A stretch of DNA of 64,000 nucleotides from Pseudomonadota bacterium (GCA_021781815.1 JAJXWB010000005.1:124001-188000), one strand, 5' to 3'. Counted from the stretch's first letter, positions 27,467-36,495 are shown. The notes: generated from the sequence alone by a model not told the origin. Program-made: numbers and translations.

Positions 27467-28647
27467 ACGAACCGACGGCGGGCGACCGGGATATCGACGC
27501 AGCGGGTTTCGTGGACCGCGAGGCGCGCGCCGAATATCGCCGGATCGCGCTCAGCATTTTTCTCGTCGCCTTCATGAACGCGCACTCGACCTTGTTGTCG
27601 ATCGTGTTCGCGCACGACGGCTACGATCTGCACACGATCGGCGTTCTGCTGTCGTCGATGGCGATCACGGTCATTCTGTTTGCGCTGTTGTCAGGCGAAT
27701 TCTCCGGGCGTCTCGGCGTTCTGCCGACGCTGCGGATCGCGATGGCGCTGACGCTCGTCGGCTTTGCCTCGCTGATGGCGACGCGTGGCGTCTTCGCGGC
27801 CGCGCTGGCGTCGCGTCTCGTGCAGGGCGCAGGGCAGGGCCTGTTTCTCTCCGCTGCCATCACCTATGCCCAGAGTCGCCTGTCGAGCGCACGGTTCCTT
27901 TTCTTGCTCGGCGTCTTTTCGGCGATGATGCCGCTTGCACAGGCGGTCGCGCCGCCCTTTGGCGAATGGGTGCTCAACGTGGCGGGCGATCGCGCGATGT
28001 TTCTGGCCGCCTCGGCGCCTGCGCTGGTCGGGTTGGCGCTGACGCTTGGAGTTCGCCCTGTGCCGAAGCCGCCTTCGTCCGGCGGTCTTCATCTGGTCGC
28101 CAGTTGGCGCCCGTCCCTGATTGAACCCATGCTGGCCATTCTCGTCGGCGGCGCCATGTTCGGTTTCACGACAGCTTACATGGCGGCGGCGCTTCAGGCG
28201 CGCTCGGTGCCGCTCGCGGCCTTTTTCACCGCCTCGACACTGACCATGTTCGCCACGCGCGCGCTGGGGCTGCGGCGCATCGAGACCGCCAATCGGCGAT
28301 ATCTGGTGGGCGCGGGCCTCGCCTTCGAGGCAATCGGCTTTCTCGTCGTCGCCGCCGCGCAGCGGTTCTGGCTGGTTGCGTTGGGCGGCGTTCTGTTCGG
28401 CGTGGGGCACAGCATGGTCTATCCGGTCCTGTCGGTCTGGATCAGCGAAGGCGTCGCGCCGGAGCGCAGGGCCGGCCCGCAGGCCTGGCTCAACACCTTT
28501 TTCAATATCGGACTGTTTGCCGCGCCGCTGCCGGAGACCTGGCTGATCTATCGTCTTGGATACGAGCAGACGATGAGCGCGCTGGCCGGGCTGGCCGCAT
28601 TCGGGGCCGTCTGGCTGGCGGCGCGCGGGGCGACGGTCGCGCGTTGA
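27463..28647 (+). CDS. MFS transporter
   Basis: Inner-membrane carrier of 394 aa with about twelve hydrophobic segments. The MFS loop between helices 2 and 3 is present in degenerate form (LSGEFSGRLG), and the second half has the repeat-like GGVLFGVGHSMVYPVLSVW. The ATG overlaps the methyltransferase stop (ATGA). It resembles YhhS/arabinose-efflux-like carriers. The substrate is unknown; its coupling to a methyltransferase suggests export of a methylated metabolite, which is inference only. Confidence 0.8.
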   Translation: MNEPTAGDRDIDAAGFVDREARAEYRRIALSIFLVAFMNAHSTLLSIVFAHDGYDLHTIGVLLSSMAITVILFALLSGEFSGRLGVLPTLRIAMALTLVGFASLMATRGVFAAALASRLVQGAGQGLFLSAAITYAQSRLSSARFLFLLGVFSAMMPLAQAVAPPFGEWVLNVAGDRAMFLAASAPALVGLALTLGVRPVPKPPSSGGLHLVASWRPSLIEPMLAILVGGAMFGFTTAYMAAALQARSVPLAAFFTASTLTMFATRALGLRRIETANRRYLVGAGLAFEAIGFLVVAAAQRFWLVALGGVLFGVGHSMVYPVLSVWISEGVAPERRAGPQAWLNTFFNIGLFAAPLPETWLIYRLGYEQTMSALAGLAAFGAVWLAARGATVAR

Positions 28648-28729
28648 TGGCGCATGCCGTTCAGCCTCGATTTGGCCGCCGTCGTTTTTTATGCCGTCGT
28701 GAAGTGTTGACGAGCGAAGGAAGAAAACA

Positions 28730-29020
28730 ATGTCCAGAACGAGACTTGCTCTTGCGTTCGCGGCGTCCCTGGCGCTCGCCGGGCTCGACGCAGCGACGAC
28801 AGCAGCCTCGGCCGCGCCGGTGCTCGATCCGGGCGTGGCGCGGGCCGCCGACCTGGCGCAGGTGAAGCCGGAGCCGGCGCGTTGGGTCTGCAACGCCTGG
28901 GGTCGATGCTGGTGGCGCCCGTTTTACCGGCCTTACTATTATGGCGGCTGGGGTCCGGGGCCTTATTACGGGCGTCCGTGGGGCTGGCGTCGGGGCTGGC
29001 GCCGCGGCTGGTATCGCTGA
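28730..29020 (+). CDS. Small secreted Trp/Arg/Tyr-rich protein
   Basis: Product of 96 aa with a clear signal peptide (hydrophobic about residues 5-25, cleavage near ASAAP). It is followed by a mature part that becomes extremely rich in Trp, Arg, Tyr, Gly and Pro (for example RCWWRPFYRPYYYGGW). Two Cys residues in VCNAWGRC may form a disulphide. It resembles small periplasmic proteins of Hyphomicrobiales with Gly/aromatic-rich tails that have no known function. An AAGGAAG ribosome binding site precedes the ATG. Confidence 0.6.
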   Translation: MSRTRLALAFAASLALAGLDAATTAASAAPVLDPGVARAADLAQVKPEPARWVCNAWGRCWWRPFYRPYYYGGWGPGPYYGRPWGWRRGWRRGWYR

Positions 29021-29040
29021 TGACAGCCTGAAAAACGACG

Positions 29041-30891
29041 TCAGGCGCTCTCCGCCTCGGCAGAGAGCGCAAGCCATTCGTCCTCGGCTGTGGCGAGCGC
29101 GGCGCCGAGATCGCTGCGCTGCTGCGCGAGTTCAGCCGCCTTTCTGGGGTCTCTCGCAAACGCCTGGCCTTCGCCGAGCAGCGCGTCGATACGGGCGATC
29201 AGGTCGGTGTATTTCGAAATGCGGTCTTCGATCGCCTGCAATTTCCTTTGCGATGCGTTGCGTCGTTCGCGCGCCACGGCGGGTTTCTTTTCGGCTGGCC
29301 TCTCCGCTTTGGGCGGCTCGCCGCCCCGCGTCTTCTGCAACACGAACTTCGTGTAGTCGTCGAGATCGCCGTCGAAATCCGTGACGCGCCCGTCGGCGAC
29401 GAGCCACAGCCGGTCGGCGCAGGCCTCCAGCAGATAGCGGTCGTGCGAAACGAGCACGACGGCGCCGGTGTAATCGTTGATGGCCTCGATCAGCGCCGCG
29501 CGCGAGTCGATGTCGAGATGGTTGGTCGGTTCATCGAGGATGATGAGTTGCGGCGCGTGGAACGTCGCAATTCCCATGAGAAGCCGCGCCTTCTCGCCAC
29601 CGGACAGCAGTTTGACCGGCGTGTCGGCGCGCGTCCCGGAAAAGCCCATCTGCGCGGCGCGCGCGCGCACCCTCGATTCGGGCGAATCCTGCATCAGCCG
29701 GGCGACCGCGCGATAGGGCGTGTCGTTGAGATCGAGATCATCCACCTGATGCTGCGCGAAAAACCCGACTGTGAGCTTGGACGCGCGCACCAGGTTGCCT
29801 GTGGTCGGCGCAAGACGGCCTGCGAGCAGCTTCGCGAAGGTCGACTTGCCGTTGCCGTTCGCGCCGAGCAGGCCGATGCGGTCGTCGTTCGAAAGCGACA
29901 GGTCGAGTTGTGACAGTATGGTGCGCTCGCCATAGCCCGTCGACACACGCTCCATCGCGATGATCGGCGGCGACAGTTCCTTCTCGGGAGAGGGCAGATA
30001 GATCGGCAGCGCGTCTGAATCAACGATCGCCGCCATCGGCTCCATCTTCTCCAGCATCTTGAGGCGCGATTGCGCCTGCCGGGCTTTGGTCGCCTTGGCG
30101 CGGAACCTGTCGACGAAGTCCTGCAGGTGCTTGCGCTTGTCCTCCTGCTTCTTCGCCGCCTTAGCCTGCAGCGTCTGCGCCTCGCGCCGCTGCTTCTCGA
30201 AGCTCGAATAATTGCCGCGCCACAAGGTCAGCTTGGCCCGGTCGAGATGCAAAATATGATCGCAGACGGCGTCGAGCAGATCTCGGTCGTGGCTGATGAC
30301 GAGCGCGGTGGCGGGATAGGTCTTGAGATGCTCGACCAGCCACAGGGCGCCTTCGAGGTCGAGGTAGTTGGTCGGCTCATCGAGCAGCAGCAGGTCAGGG
30401 CGCGTGAACAGGACGGCCGCGAGCGCGACCCGCATCCGCCAGCCGCCGGAGAATTCCGACAGGGCGCGGGTTTGGGCGTCCTCGTCAAAACCAAGCCCCG
30501 ACAGGATGCGCGCCGCGCGCGCCGGCGCCGAGTGGGCGTCTATATCGACGAGCCGCGTCTGGATTTCTGCGATGCGGTGCGGGTCGGTCGCGTGCTCCGC
30601 TTCGTGCAGCAGTTCGGCGCGTTCCTTGTCGGCGGCGAGCACGAAATCGACCAGCCGCGTGGGGCCGCCGGGCGCCTCCTGTTCAACGCTGCCCATGCGC
30701 GCCCGACGCGGCAGCGCGATCGTCCCGCTCTCCGCGGAAATTTCCCCGCGCATCAGTCGGAACAACGTTGTCTTGCCTGCGCCGTTGCGCGCGACGAAGC
30801 CAATGTGGCCGCCCTCCGGCAACTGGGCACTTGCCGCGTCGAACAACAGGCGCGGGCCGAGGCGATAGGTGAGGTCGGCGATCGTAGTCAT
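29041..30891 (-). CDS. ABC-F family ATPase (YheS/Uup-like)
   Basis: Soluble protein of 616 aa with two ABC domains and no membrane helices, typical of ABC-F ribosome-associated factors. Domain 1 has Walker A ARNGAGKTT, signature LSEFSGGWRMR and Walker B LLLLDEPTNYLD. Domain 2 has GANGNGKST, LLSGGEKAR and LIILDEPTNHLD. A charged helical linker (about residues 235-290, Lys/Arg/Gln-rich) joins them. The C-terminus has a coiled-coil-like extension (about residues 540-610). It is a single gene on the minus strand. Confidence 0.9.
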   Translation of the reverse strand: MTTIADLTYRLGPRLLFDAASAQLPEGGHIGFVARNGAGKTTLFRLMRGEISAESGTIALPRRARMGSVEQEAPGGPTRLVDFVLAADKERAELLHEAEHATDPHRIAEIQTRLVDIDAHSAPARAARILSGLGFDEDAQTRALSEFSGGWRMRVALAAVLFTRPDLLLLDEPTNYLDLEGALWLVEHLKTYPATALVISHDRDLLDAVCDHILHLDRAKLTLWRGNYSSFEKQRREAQTLQAKAAKKQEDKRKHLQDFVDRFRAKATKARQAQSRLKMLEKMEPMAAIVDSDALPIYLPSPEKELSPPIIAMERVSTGYGERTILSQLDLSLSNDDRIGLLGANGNGKSTFAKLLAGRLAPTTGNLVRASKLTVGFFAQHQVDDLDLNDTPYRAVARLMQDSPESRVRARAAQMGFSGTRADTPVKLLSGGEKARLLMGIATFHAPQLIILDEPTNHLDIDSRAALIEAINDYTGAVVLVSHDRYLLEACADRLWLVADGRVTDFDGDLDDYTKFVLQKTRGGEPPKAERPAEKKPAVARERRNASQRKLQAIEDRISKYTDLIARIDALLGEGQAFARDPRKAAELAQQRSDLGAALATAEDEWLALSAEAESA

Positions 30892-31021
30892 GGGCCGTCT
30901 GGAATGAGCGCGCGGTCCAGGCCGCGACGCGCGGAGTTATGACGAGACGACCGGTTGTGACAAGCGTCGCCGTCGCTCCGCGCGGAAAGCCCGGCTCGAC
31001 AAAAATCCGGATGAGCGCGAG

Positions 31022-31951
31022 TCAGCCGACGGAATCGGCCCGAAGCTTGCGCCCGATCAAGAGATCCTGCCCGTCCGCGCCGCCGCCGCGCCGCCAGCTT
31101 CCGGGGTGCAGCTCCGACGTGAAACCGAAGGCGTCGTACCGCTTCCGCATGTACGCCGCCTCATAGCCGACGGTGAGCTCAGGAACCGCTTTGCTGGTCG
31201 CCCAATGCGTTCCAAATCGATATTTGAAATTGTAAGTCGCGTCGGGCGCGTTCATTCGATCCATAATGTCCGGCGTGAGAAGATAGAAAGTTGCAAAGCA
31301 TATCCCGCCAGGTCGAAGGACTCTCGACACCTCCTGAATGTAATTTTCTGTGTCATCCGTCAGCATATGTGTGAAGACGCTGATCAGAACGGCGAGATCG
31401 AATGTTTCGTCGTCAAACGGAAATCTGAACTCGCTCGCTTTCAAAATTCCATTTGGATTGTATTCCTTGTTATAAATGTCTGCGAGCGTGAAATGCACAT
31501 TGTTGTGTGCCGATGAAATATTCTCCCGGCACCAGCGAATGCCGGCGGGAACTATGTCCACGCCTTCGTAACGGCCGTTTTCATCGAGAAAATCGGTTAG
31601 CGCGGCCCCAAGTCGGCCAAGGCCGCATCCTATATCGAGAACGCGGGAGTGCGGGGCGAGGCCTGCCTGATCGACGAGCCGCTGGCGCAAGGCCTCGCCG
31701 CTCGCCTTGAAATCACTGACGGCGCCCGTGAAATTCGAGGATCGGGCCGGGGTCGTCTCGTTGCTGGCGCCGGCCATCCGCTCCGCGGCGTCAAGCGGAG
31801 CGAGATAGATCCTGCGGAGAGTCCAGCGCAGTCTGCGCGGCATGGAGGGCAGGAGGACGCCAGAGAACCACCGCTGGGCCAGAAGCCATGTCCGAAGGCG
31901 CTCCGCCCCGGACACGCCGGTCGCAACGACGGATTTCAGGGCGGCAGCCAT
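31022..31951 (-). CDS. Class I SAM-dependent methyltransferase
   Basis: Product of 309 aa with a basic, partly hydrophobic N-terminus (about residues 1-55). A methyltransferase domain follows: RVLDIGCGLGRLGAAL (SAM motif I, about residue 105), GVDIVPAGIRWC, and VLISVFTHMLTDD. The segment at about 31200-31510 is visibly more AT-rich and uses codons rare in neighbours, which suggests transfer. The start at 31951 has a GGAAGGA ribosome binding site. It is divergent from a secreted GH5 hydrolase; a role in polysaccharide or lipid modification is possible but unproven. Confidence 0.75.
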   Translation of the reverse strand: MAAALKSVVATGVSGAERLRTWLLAQRWFSGVLLPSMPRRLRWTLRRIYLAPLDAAERMAGASNETTPARSSNFTGAVSDFKASGEALRQRLVDQAGLAPHSRVLDIGCGLGRLGAALTDFLDENGRYEGVDIVPAGIRWCRENISSAHNNVHFTLADIYNKEYNPNGILKASEFRFPFDDETFDLAVLISVFTHMLTDDTENYIQEVSRVLRPGGICFATFYLLTPDIMDRMNAPDATYNFKYRFGTHWATSKAVPELTVGYEAAYMRKRYDAFGFTSELHPGSWRRGGGADGQDLLIGRKLRADSVG

Positions 31952-32143
31952 GCCGGATTCCTTCCGTGCGAGTGAACAGACAGGCCTATTGGGCGCGCAC
32001 CTGATCAGGCCTCCGTCGACCCGTCGCAGACAAGTGCGGAATTCGGCTATTCGCATACCTCGTTTGGAGGATGTCGTCCGAACTCCATGCGCAATCTCCC
32101 GCGCCCCATATCCGTTGTAACGTGACCGGAGCGATCGGATGGA
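31952..32143. promoter_or_regulatory. Divergent methyltransferase / GH5 spacer
   Basis: A 192-base spacer between divergently transcribed genes, presumably carrying both promoters. I see no clear operator. Confidence 0.35.
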
Positions 32144-33445
32144 ATGGAGTCGTCAGTGGCCAGAACCGGGCGCAAGACCCCTGCCTGTCCGGGCGAGGGG
32201 CGGGACAGCGGCGGCCTGCGCAGGCGGGACGTGATTGCGCTCGGGTTGGCCGCTGGATTGTCGCAGGGGCTGCCGGCGTTCGGCCAGCAAACGATGGCGA
32301 GCGTCGGGGCGCCTGCTGCAGGGCCATTCGTCCGGGCCGTTGGAACGCACTTCGAACTTGCCGGCAGGCCGTTTCGCGTGACGGGCGTCAACAACCACTA
32401 TCTGGCTTACGCATCGAAGGGCGAGGTCATGCGGGTGCTCGATGCGGCTGTGGCGATGCGCGCCAATGTCGTGCGGACATTTCTGCAGCCGGTGATCGGC
32501 TCGCTCGACGGCGCTACGCCGACCATCTGGGACTGGAAGAGTCGGAGCGACGCAAGCGACCTGGGCGTCAATGGCGCATATCTTCTGTACTGGGATTCCG
32601 CAAAGGGCGAAATGGCCGTCAATACCGGGCCGAACGGTTTCCAGAAGGTCGATTTTCTGATCGACGAATGCAGGAAACGTGGGCTGAAACTCATCCTCGC
32701 GTTCCTGGATTTCTGGGCCTACACGGGCGGGGCGCAGCAGATGCGCTCCTGGTACGGCAGCGACGACATGTACACCTTCTTCTTCGTCGATCCGCGCACC
32801 AGGCGGGATTACAAGGCCTGGGTGCAGCAGGTGCTCACGAGGGTGAATCCGCTGACAAAGACCGCCTACCGGGACGAGACGGCCATTTTCGCCTGGGATC
32901 TGATGAACGAGCCGAATGCGCGACCGGCGGACGCGCTCAATGCTTGGCTGGCGGAAATGTCCGCCTTCGTCAAATCGGTTGATCCCAACCATATGCTGGC
33001 GTCCGGCCACGGCAATGTCGGCGACCGTCCCACCGACCTGCATGTCGCCGATCTCGACTTCACGACCTGGCATGGCTATCCGCTGTACCAGAAGCTCTCG
33101 CCAACAGGATTCAACACCTTCATCAACAAGTTCTGCGCGCTTGCGCGCGTGGCGGACAAGCCTGTTCTGCTGGAGGAGTTCGGCTACGCCAGGTCGAACC
33201 CGGATCAGGTTGCGGCCTATCAGATGTGGCTCGACACCATGCGTAAAAATCCCGATTGCGCGGGCTGGCTGGTGTGGCGACTTGTCGGGCGTCAGGACAG
33301 CGGCCGCTATCCGGTCGACAACGACCCGCACTCGCAGTTCGATGTGCATGAAAATGGCGGACCGCTCTGGAGCGTTCTGCGGAACGCCGCCTTGGCCGAA
33401 ACGCTACAGGAAACGCCCGGATCGAGTCCGGAGGGCGAAAGGTGA
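32144..33445 (+). CDS. Glycoside hydrolase family 5 protein (mannanase-like), Tat-exported
   Basis: Putative extracytoplasmic glycosidase of 433 aa. The N-terminus has a twin-arginine-type signal (LRRRDVIALGLAAGL, about residues 25-39, cleavage near PAFGQQ). The GH5 barrel follows: GVNNHYLAY near the start, the acid/base glutamate in WDLMNEPNARP, and the nucleophile glutamate in VLLEEFGYA. The layout is closest to the GH5_7 beta-mannanase-like group. Substrate specificity cannot be read from the sequence. No other carbohydrate-utilisation genes flank it. Confidence 0.8.
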   Translation: MESSVARTGRKTPACPGEGRDSGGLRRRDVIALGLAAGLSQGLPAFGQQTMASVGAPAAGPFVRAVGTHFELAGRPFRVTGVNNHYLAYASKGEVMRVLDAAVAMRANVVRTFLQPVIGSLDGATPTIWDWKSRSDASDLGVNGAYLLYWDSAKGEMAVNTGPNGFQKVDFLIDECRKRGLKLILAFLDFWAYTGGAQQMRSWYGSDDMYTFFFVDPRTRRDYKAWVQQVLTRVNPLTKTAYRDETAIFAWDLMNEPNARPADALNAWLAEMSAFVKSVDPNHMLASGHGNVGDRPTDLHVADLDFTTWHGYPLYQKLSPTGFNTFINKFCALARVADKPVLLEEFGYARSNPDQVAAYQMWLDTMRKNPDCAGWLVWRLVGRQDSGRYPVDNDPHSQFDVHENGGPLWSVLRNAALAETLQETPGSSPEGER

Positions 33446-33478
33446 CGGCCGAGATGGCGCAGCGGCCTCCGTTTTGCG

Positions 33479-34411
33479 CTATCCGGTCTGCTGCGAATCC
33501 GGCGCCGGCGTCACGCTGCTCGGCAGCGCCCCGCAGATGCTGCGCGCCAGCGCATCCATCGCAGCGCGGCGCGGCATGTCGCGCCGGAAAACGAGGCGCA
33601 CGCGGCGCGCAACGCCCTCGCCCTCGATCGGCGCGGCGACGAGTCGATCAGTCTGCTTGCCCCAACTCTCGACCGCCATGCTGGGCGCCAGCGTGACGCC
33701 ATAGTCGGCCGCCGCCAGGTGCAGCAGCGTTTCAAGGCTCGCGGCGCGCATGTCGGCCATGGCGCCGCCGCCGAGGTCCGGATGCCGGCACAGATCGAGC
33801 GCCTGGTCGCGCAGGCAATGACCGTCAGCAAGCAGCAGCAGCGTTTTCGGATCGATTTCGTCGATGCGGACCGATGGCCTGCGCGCGAGCGGATGCCTGG
33901 CGCTCAGCATCAGCAGGAACTGCTCCTCGTACAGGTCAATGGCGTCGAGGCGGTCCGATGGCGGATCGGTCGCAATGATTGCGGCGTCCAGCTTTCCGTC
34001 GGCGAGCATCGGCAGCAGATGCGCGGTCAGATCCTCCACCAGCATGATCGGCGCCTTCGGCAGGTAGCGCGCGGCGGCCGGCAGCAGATAGGGCGTGAGA
34101 TAGGGGCCGATCGTCGCGATCACGCCGAGCCGGATGGCGCCGTCCAGCGGATCGCGCGAGGCGCGCGCCGCCGCAACCAGATCGGCCGCCGCGTTCACGG
34201 CGCGCCGTGCATGGGCGACGATGGCGCCGCCGCGGTCGGTCACGCGCACGCTGCGGCCGTCCCGCTCGAACACTTGCACGCCAAGTTCGTCCTCGAGTTT
34301 CAGGATCTGCCCGGACAGCGTCGGCTGGCTGACGTTGCAGGCAGCCGAGGCTCGACCGAAATGACCGAGGTCGGCGACGGCGACGATATATTGCAGATCG
34401 CGAAGGTTCAT
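33479..34411 (-). CDS. oxyR: Hydrogen-peroxide sensor OxyR (LysR family)
   Basis: Redox-sensing transcriptional regulator of 310 aa. The LysR winged helix (about residues 1-60, with FGRASAACNVSQPTLSGQI) is followed by the periplasmic-binding-like domain. The two redox cysteines in GHCLRDQALDLC fall at residues 199 and 208, exactly the numbering of E. coli OxyR, so peroxide sensing by disulphide formation is very likely. No catalase, peroxiredoxin or dps gene lies next to it. It follows the tetR gene on the same strand. Confidence 0.9.
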   Translation of the reverse strand: MNLRDLQYIVAVADLGHFGRASAACNVSQPTLSGQILKLEDELGVQVFERDGRSVRVTDRGGAIVAHARRAVNAAADLVAAARASRDPLDGAIRLGVIATIGPYLTPYLLPAAARYLPKAPIMLVEDLTAHLLPMLADGKLDAAIIATDPPSDRLDAIDLYEEQFLLMLSARHPLARRPSVRIDEIDPKTLLLLADGHCLRDQALDLCRHPDLGGGAMADMRAASLETLLHLAAADYGVTLAPSMAVESWGKQTDRLVAAPIEGEGVARRVRLVFRRDMPRRAAMDALARSICGALPSSVTPAPDSQQTG

Positions 34412-34478
34412 GGCTTTCGCTCGCCGTGCTGCGAGCCGGCCGCCTGTGCGAGCGGGACGCGTGTGGGAGCCGCCTCTC

Positions 34479-35057
34479 TCACCCGAGCCGCCCGATGATT
34501 TCTTCGCGCGTTGCGGCGAGAACTGCGTCCGACAGGGCGCGGTCGGTCGCAGACAAGCTGCGCGCCAACTTGAGGCCGCCGACGAGTTCGGCGAGCAGCA
34601 TCATGGCGGAGGCGCGGTCCGACTCCATCGCCGTCGCCAGAGTCTCGACATAGGCGGCGAAGCCCTTGGCGTAGCGGGACTGCACGTCAGGGCTTTCGCG
34701 CATGACGTCGGTCGAGAACGCGACCATGGGGCAGAGCGCGCCTTTCGCATCGCGCGCCTTCTCCGACAGATAGCGCCTGACAAAGAGCTTCAGACCGGCG
34801 CGGCGTTCAGCGCCTGCCGGCCTGGCCGCAACCTTGCCGATCGCGGCCAGCGCACGGTTGAACGCGAGCGCGCAGGCCTCCGCTTCCAGCGCGGCCTTCG
34901 ATTCGAAATGATTGTAGAAACCGCCGTGCGTGAGGCCGGCTTGCGCCATCAGCTCGGACACGGCTACGCCGGCGAAGCCGCGCTCGGCGAACAGGGCGAG
35001 CGCCGCGTCCAGAACCCGCGCCTTGTTGTCCGCCGTCTGTTCCTTCGATAGCCGCAT
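34479..35057 (-). CDS. TetR-family transcriptional regulator
   Basis: Repressor of 192 aa. The N-terminal helix-turn-helix is RVLDAALALFAERGFAGVAV followed by LMAQAGLTHGGFYNHF (about residues 13-55). The C-terminal ligand domain is all helical and contains CPMVAFSTDV. The start at 35057 gives MRLSKEQTADN; a longer reading from 35132 would run through the operator region. It is divergent from an MFS-thioesterase-methyltransferase operon and probably represses that operon and itself through the paired palindromes at 35108-35146. Confidence 0.85.
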   Translation of the reverse strand: MRLSKEQTADNKARVLDAALALFAERGFAGVAVSELMAQAGLTHGGFYNHFESKAALEAEACALAFNRALAAIGKVAARPAGAERRAGLKLFVRRYLSEKARDAKGALCPMVAFSTDVMRESPDVQSRYAKGFAAYVETLATAMESDRASAMMLLAELVGGLKLARSLSATDRALSDAVLAATREEIIGRLG

Positions 35058-35107
35058 CGAAATTCCGAAATCGTGATCACGGCGCCGCGATGCAGTCTTG
35101 ACACAGC

Positions 35108-35146
35108 AATGATGGCCGTCATCATATAACAATGACAGCTATCATT
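35108..35146. promoter_or_regulatory. Paired TetR-type operators
   Basis: Two near-palindromic 16-bp sites, AATGATGGCCGTCATC (35108-35123) and AATGACAGCTATCATT (35131-35146), lie between the divergent tetR and MFS genes. They share the pattern AATGA-NNGC-NN-TCAT. Their start-to-start distance is 23 bases, about two helical turns. Position and symmetry fit binding by the adjacent TetR regulator. Confidence 0.7.
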
Positions 35147-35192
35147 TTAATCCCGCGGGCGCCTCTGCGCAAGCGCGGGAAGGAGACCTGAA

Positions 35193-36485
35193 ATGCTCGC
35201 ACGCTCCCTCAGCGCTGTTCTTGCGCGCCGCAATGTGCATTACGGCTGGGTCGTCATCGCGGCGACATTCTTCTCCGGGCTGGTCATGGCCGGCGCTGTC
35301 GGATTGCCGGGCGCCTTCATCCTGCCTCTGTCGAAAGAATTCGGCTGGGACAATGCGCAGATTTCGTCGGCGCTCGCGATCCGGTTTCTGCTGTTTGGCT
35401 TCATGGGGCCATTCTCGGCGGCGCTGATCGAACGTTACGGCGTCCGGCGCATCGTGTTTACTGCGCAAATCCTCGTTTTCTGCGGCCTTGCCGGGGCGCT
35501 GACGATGACGGCCTTCTGGCAATTGTTCGTTTACTGGGGCCTGATGATCGGAATTGGCTCCGGCCTCACCGCACTTGTGTTGAGCGCGATCGTCTCGTCG
35601 CGCTGGTTCACGGCGCGCCGCGGCCTCGTCATTGGCATGCTGACTGCGGCGACCGCGACCGGACAGCTCGTGTTCCTGCCGCTCGCAACCTGGCTCATCG
35701 ACAAATACGGCTGGCGCGTCGCGCTCGGACCGTCGATGACGGCGATCGGACTTGCGGCTCTCGCCGTCTTTCTGCTCGTCGTCGATCGGCCAGCCGATGT
35801 GGGAATAGCGCCTTACGGCGAAGCGAACGTGCAGCCGGCGCCCGTCGCGTCGCCTGCCGGCAACGCCGTGGCGCGCGCCTTCGGCGGGCTGCGCGAGGCG
35901 ATGGGCGCGCCGGCCTTCTGGCTGCTTGCGGGGAGTTTTTTCATCTGCGGCCTGTCGACCAATGGTCTGGTGCAGACGCACTTCATCCCGATGTGCGTCG
36001 ATTTCGGCATGGCGGCGGTGGCTGCGGCCTCGGTGCTCGCAGTCATGGGCATGTTCGATTTCGTCGGCACCATTGGCTCGGGCTACCTGTCCGATCGCAT
36101 CGACTCGCGCAAGCTGCTGTTCTGGTATTACGGCCTGCGCGGCCTGTCGCTTCTATGGCTGCCGACATCGACCTTCACCGTCTACGGGTTGTCGGTCTTC
36201 GCCGTATTCTATGGCCTCGACTGGATTGCGACCGTGCCGCCGACAGTCAAGCTGACGGGTTACGTGTTCGGCCGCGAAAAGGCCGGGCTCGTGTTCGGCT
36301 GGATCTTCGCATCGCATCAGGTCGGTTCGGCGATGGCGGCGCTGGGCGGCGGCCTGTCGCGTACCTGGCTGCTGACCTATGCGCCGGCTTTCTACATTGC
36401 AGGCGCGAGCTGCCTGATCGCGGCTGTCATGAGCCTGATGATCGGCCGCGGCCGCGCGGCGAAACCCGTTCCCGTCGTTGCGTGA
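35193..36485 (+). CDS. MFS transporter, monocarboxylate/oxalate-formate type
   Basis: Inner-membrane carrier of 430 aa with twelve predicted helices. The N-terminal HYGWVVIAATFFSGLVMAG and FGWDNAQIS are typical of the MCT/OxlT-like MFS branch, and ALIERYGVRRI is the helix 2-3 loop. A ribosome binding site AAGGAGA precedes the ATG. It is the first gene of an operon with a thioesterase and a methyltransferase, under the divergent TetR regulator, so its substrate is likely also the regulator's ligand or related to it. Confidence 0.85.
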   Translation: MLARSLSAVLARRNVHYGWVVIAATFFSGLVMAGAVGLPGAFILPLSKEFGWDNAQISSALAIRFLLFGFMGPFSAALIERYGVRRIVFTAQILVFCGLAGALTMTAFWQLFVYWGLMIGIGSGLTALVLSAIVSSRWFTARRGLVIGMLTAATATGQLVFLPLATWLIDKYGWRVALGPSMTAIGLAALAVFLLVVDRPADVGIAPYGEANVQPAPVASPAGNAVARAFGGLREAMGAPAFWLLAGSFFICGLSTNGLVQTHFIPMCVDFGMAAVAAASVLAVMGMFDFVGTIGSGYLSDRIDSRKLLFWYYGLRGLSLLWLPTSTFTVYGLSVFAVFYGLDWIATVPPTVKLTGYVFGREKAGLVFGWIFASHQVGSAMAALGGGLSRTWLLTYAPAFYIAGASCLIAAVMSLMIGRGRAAKPVPVVA

Positions 36486-36495
36486 GGAGATCGTC

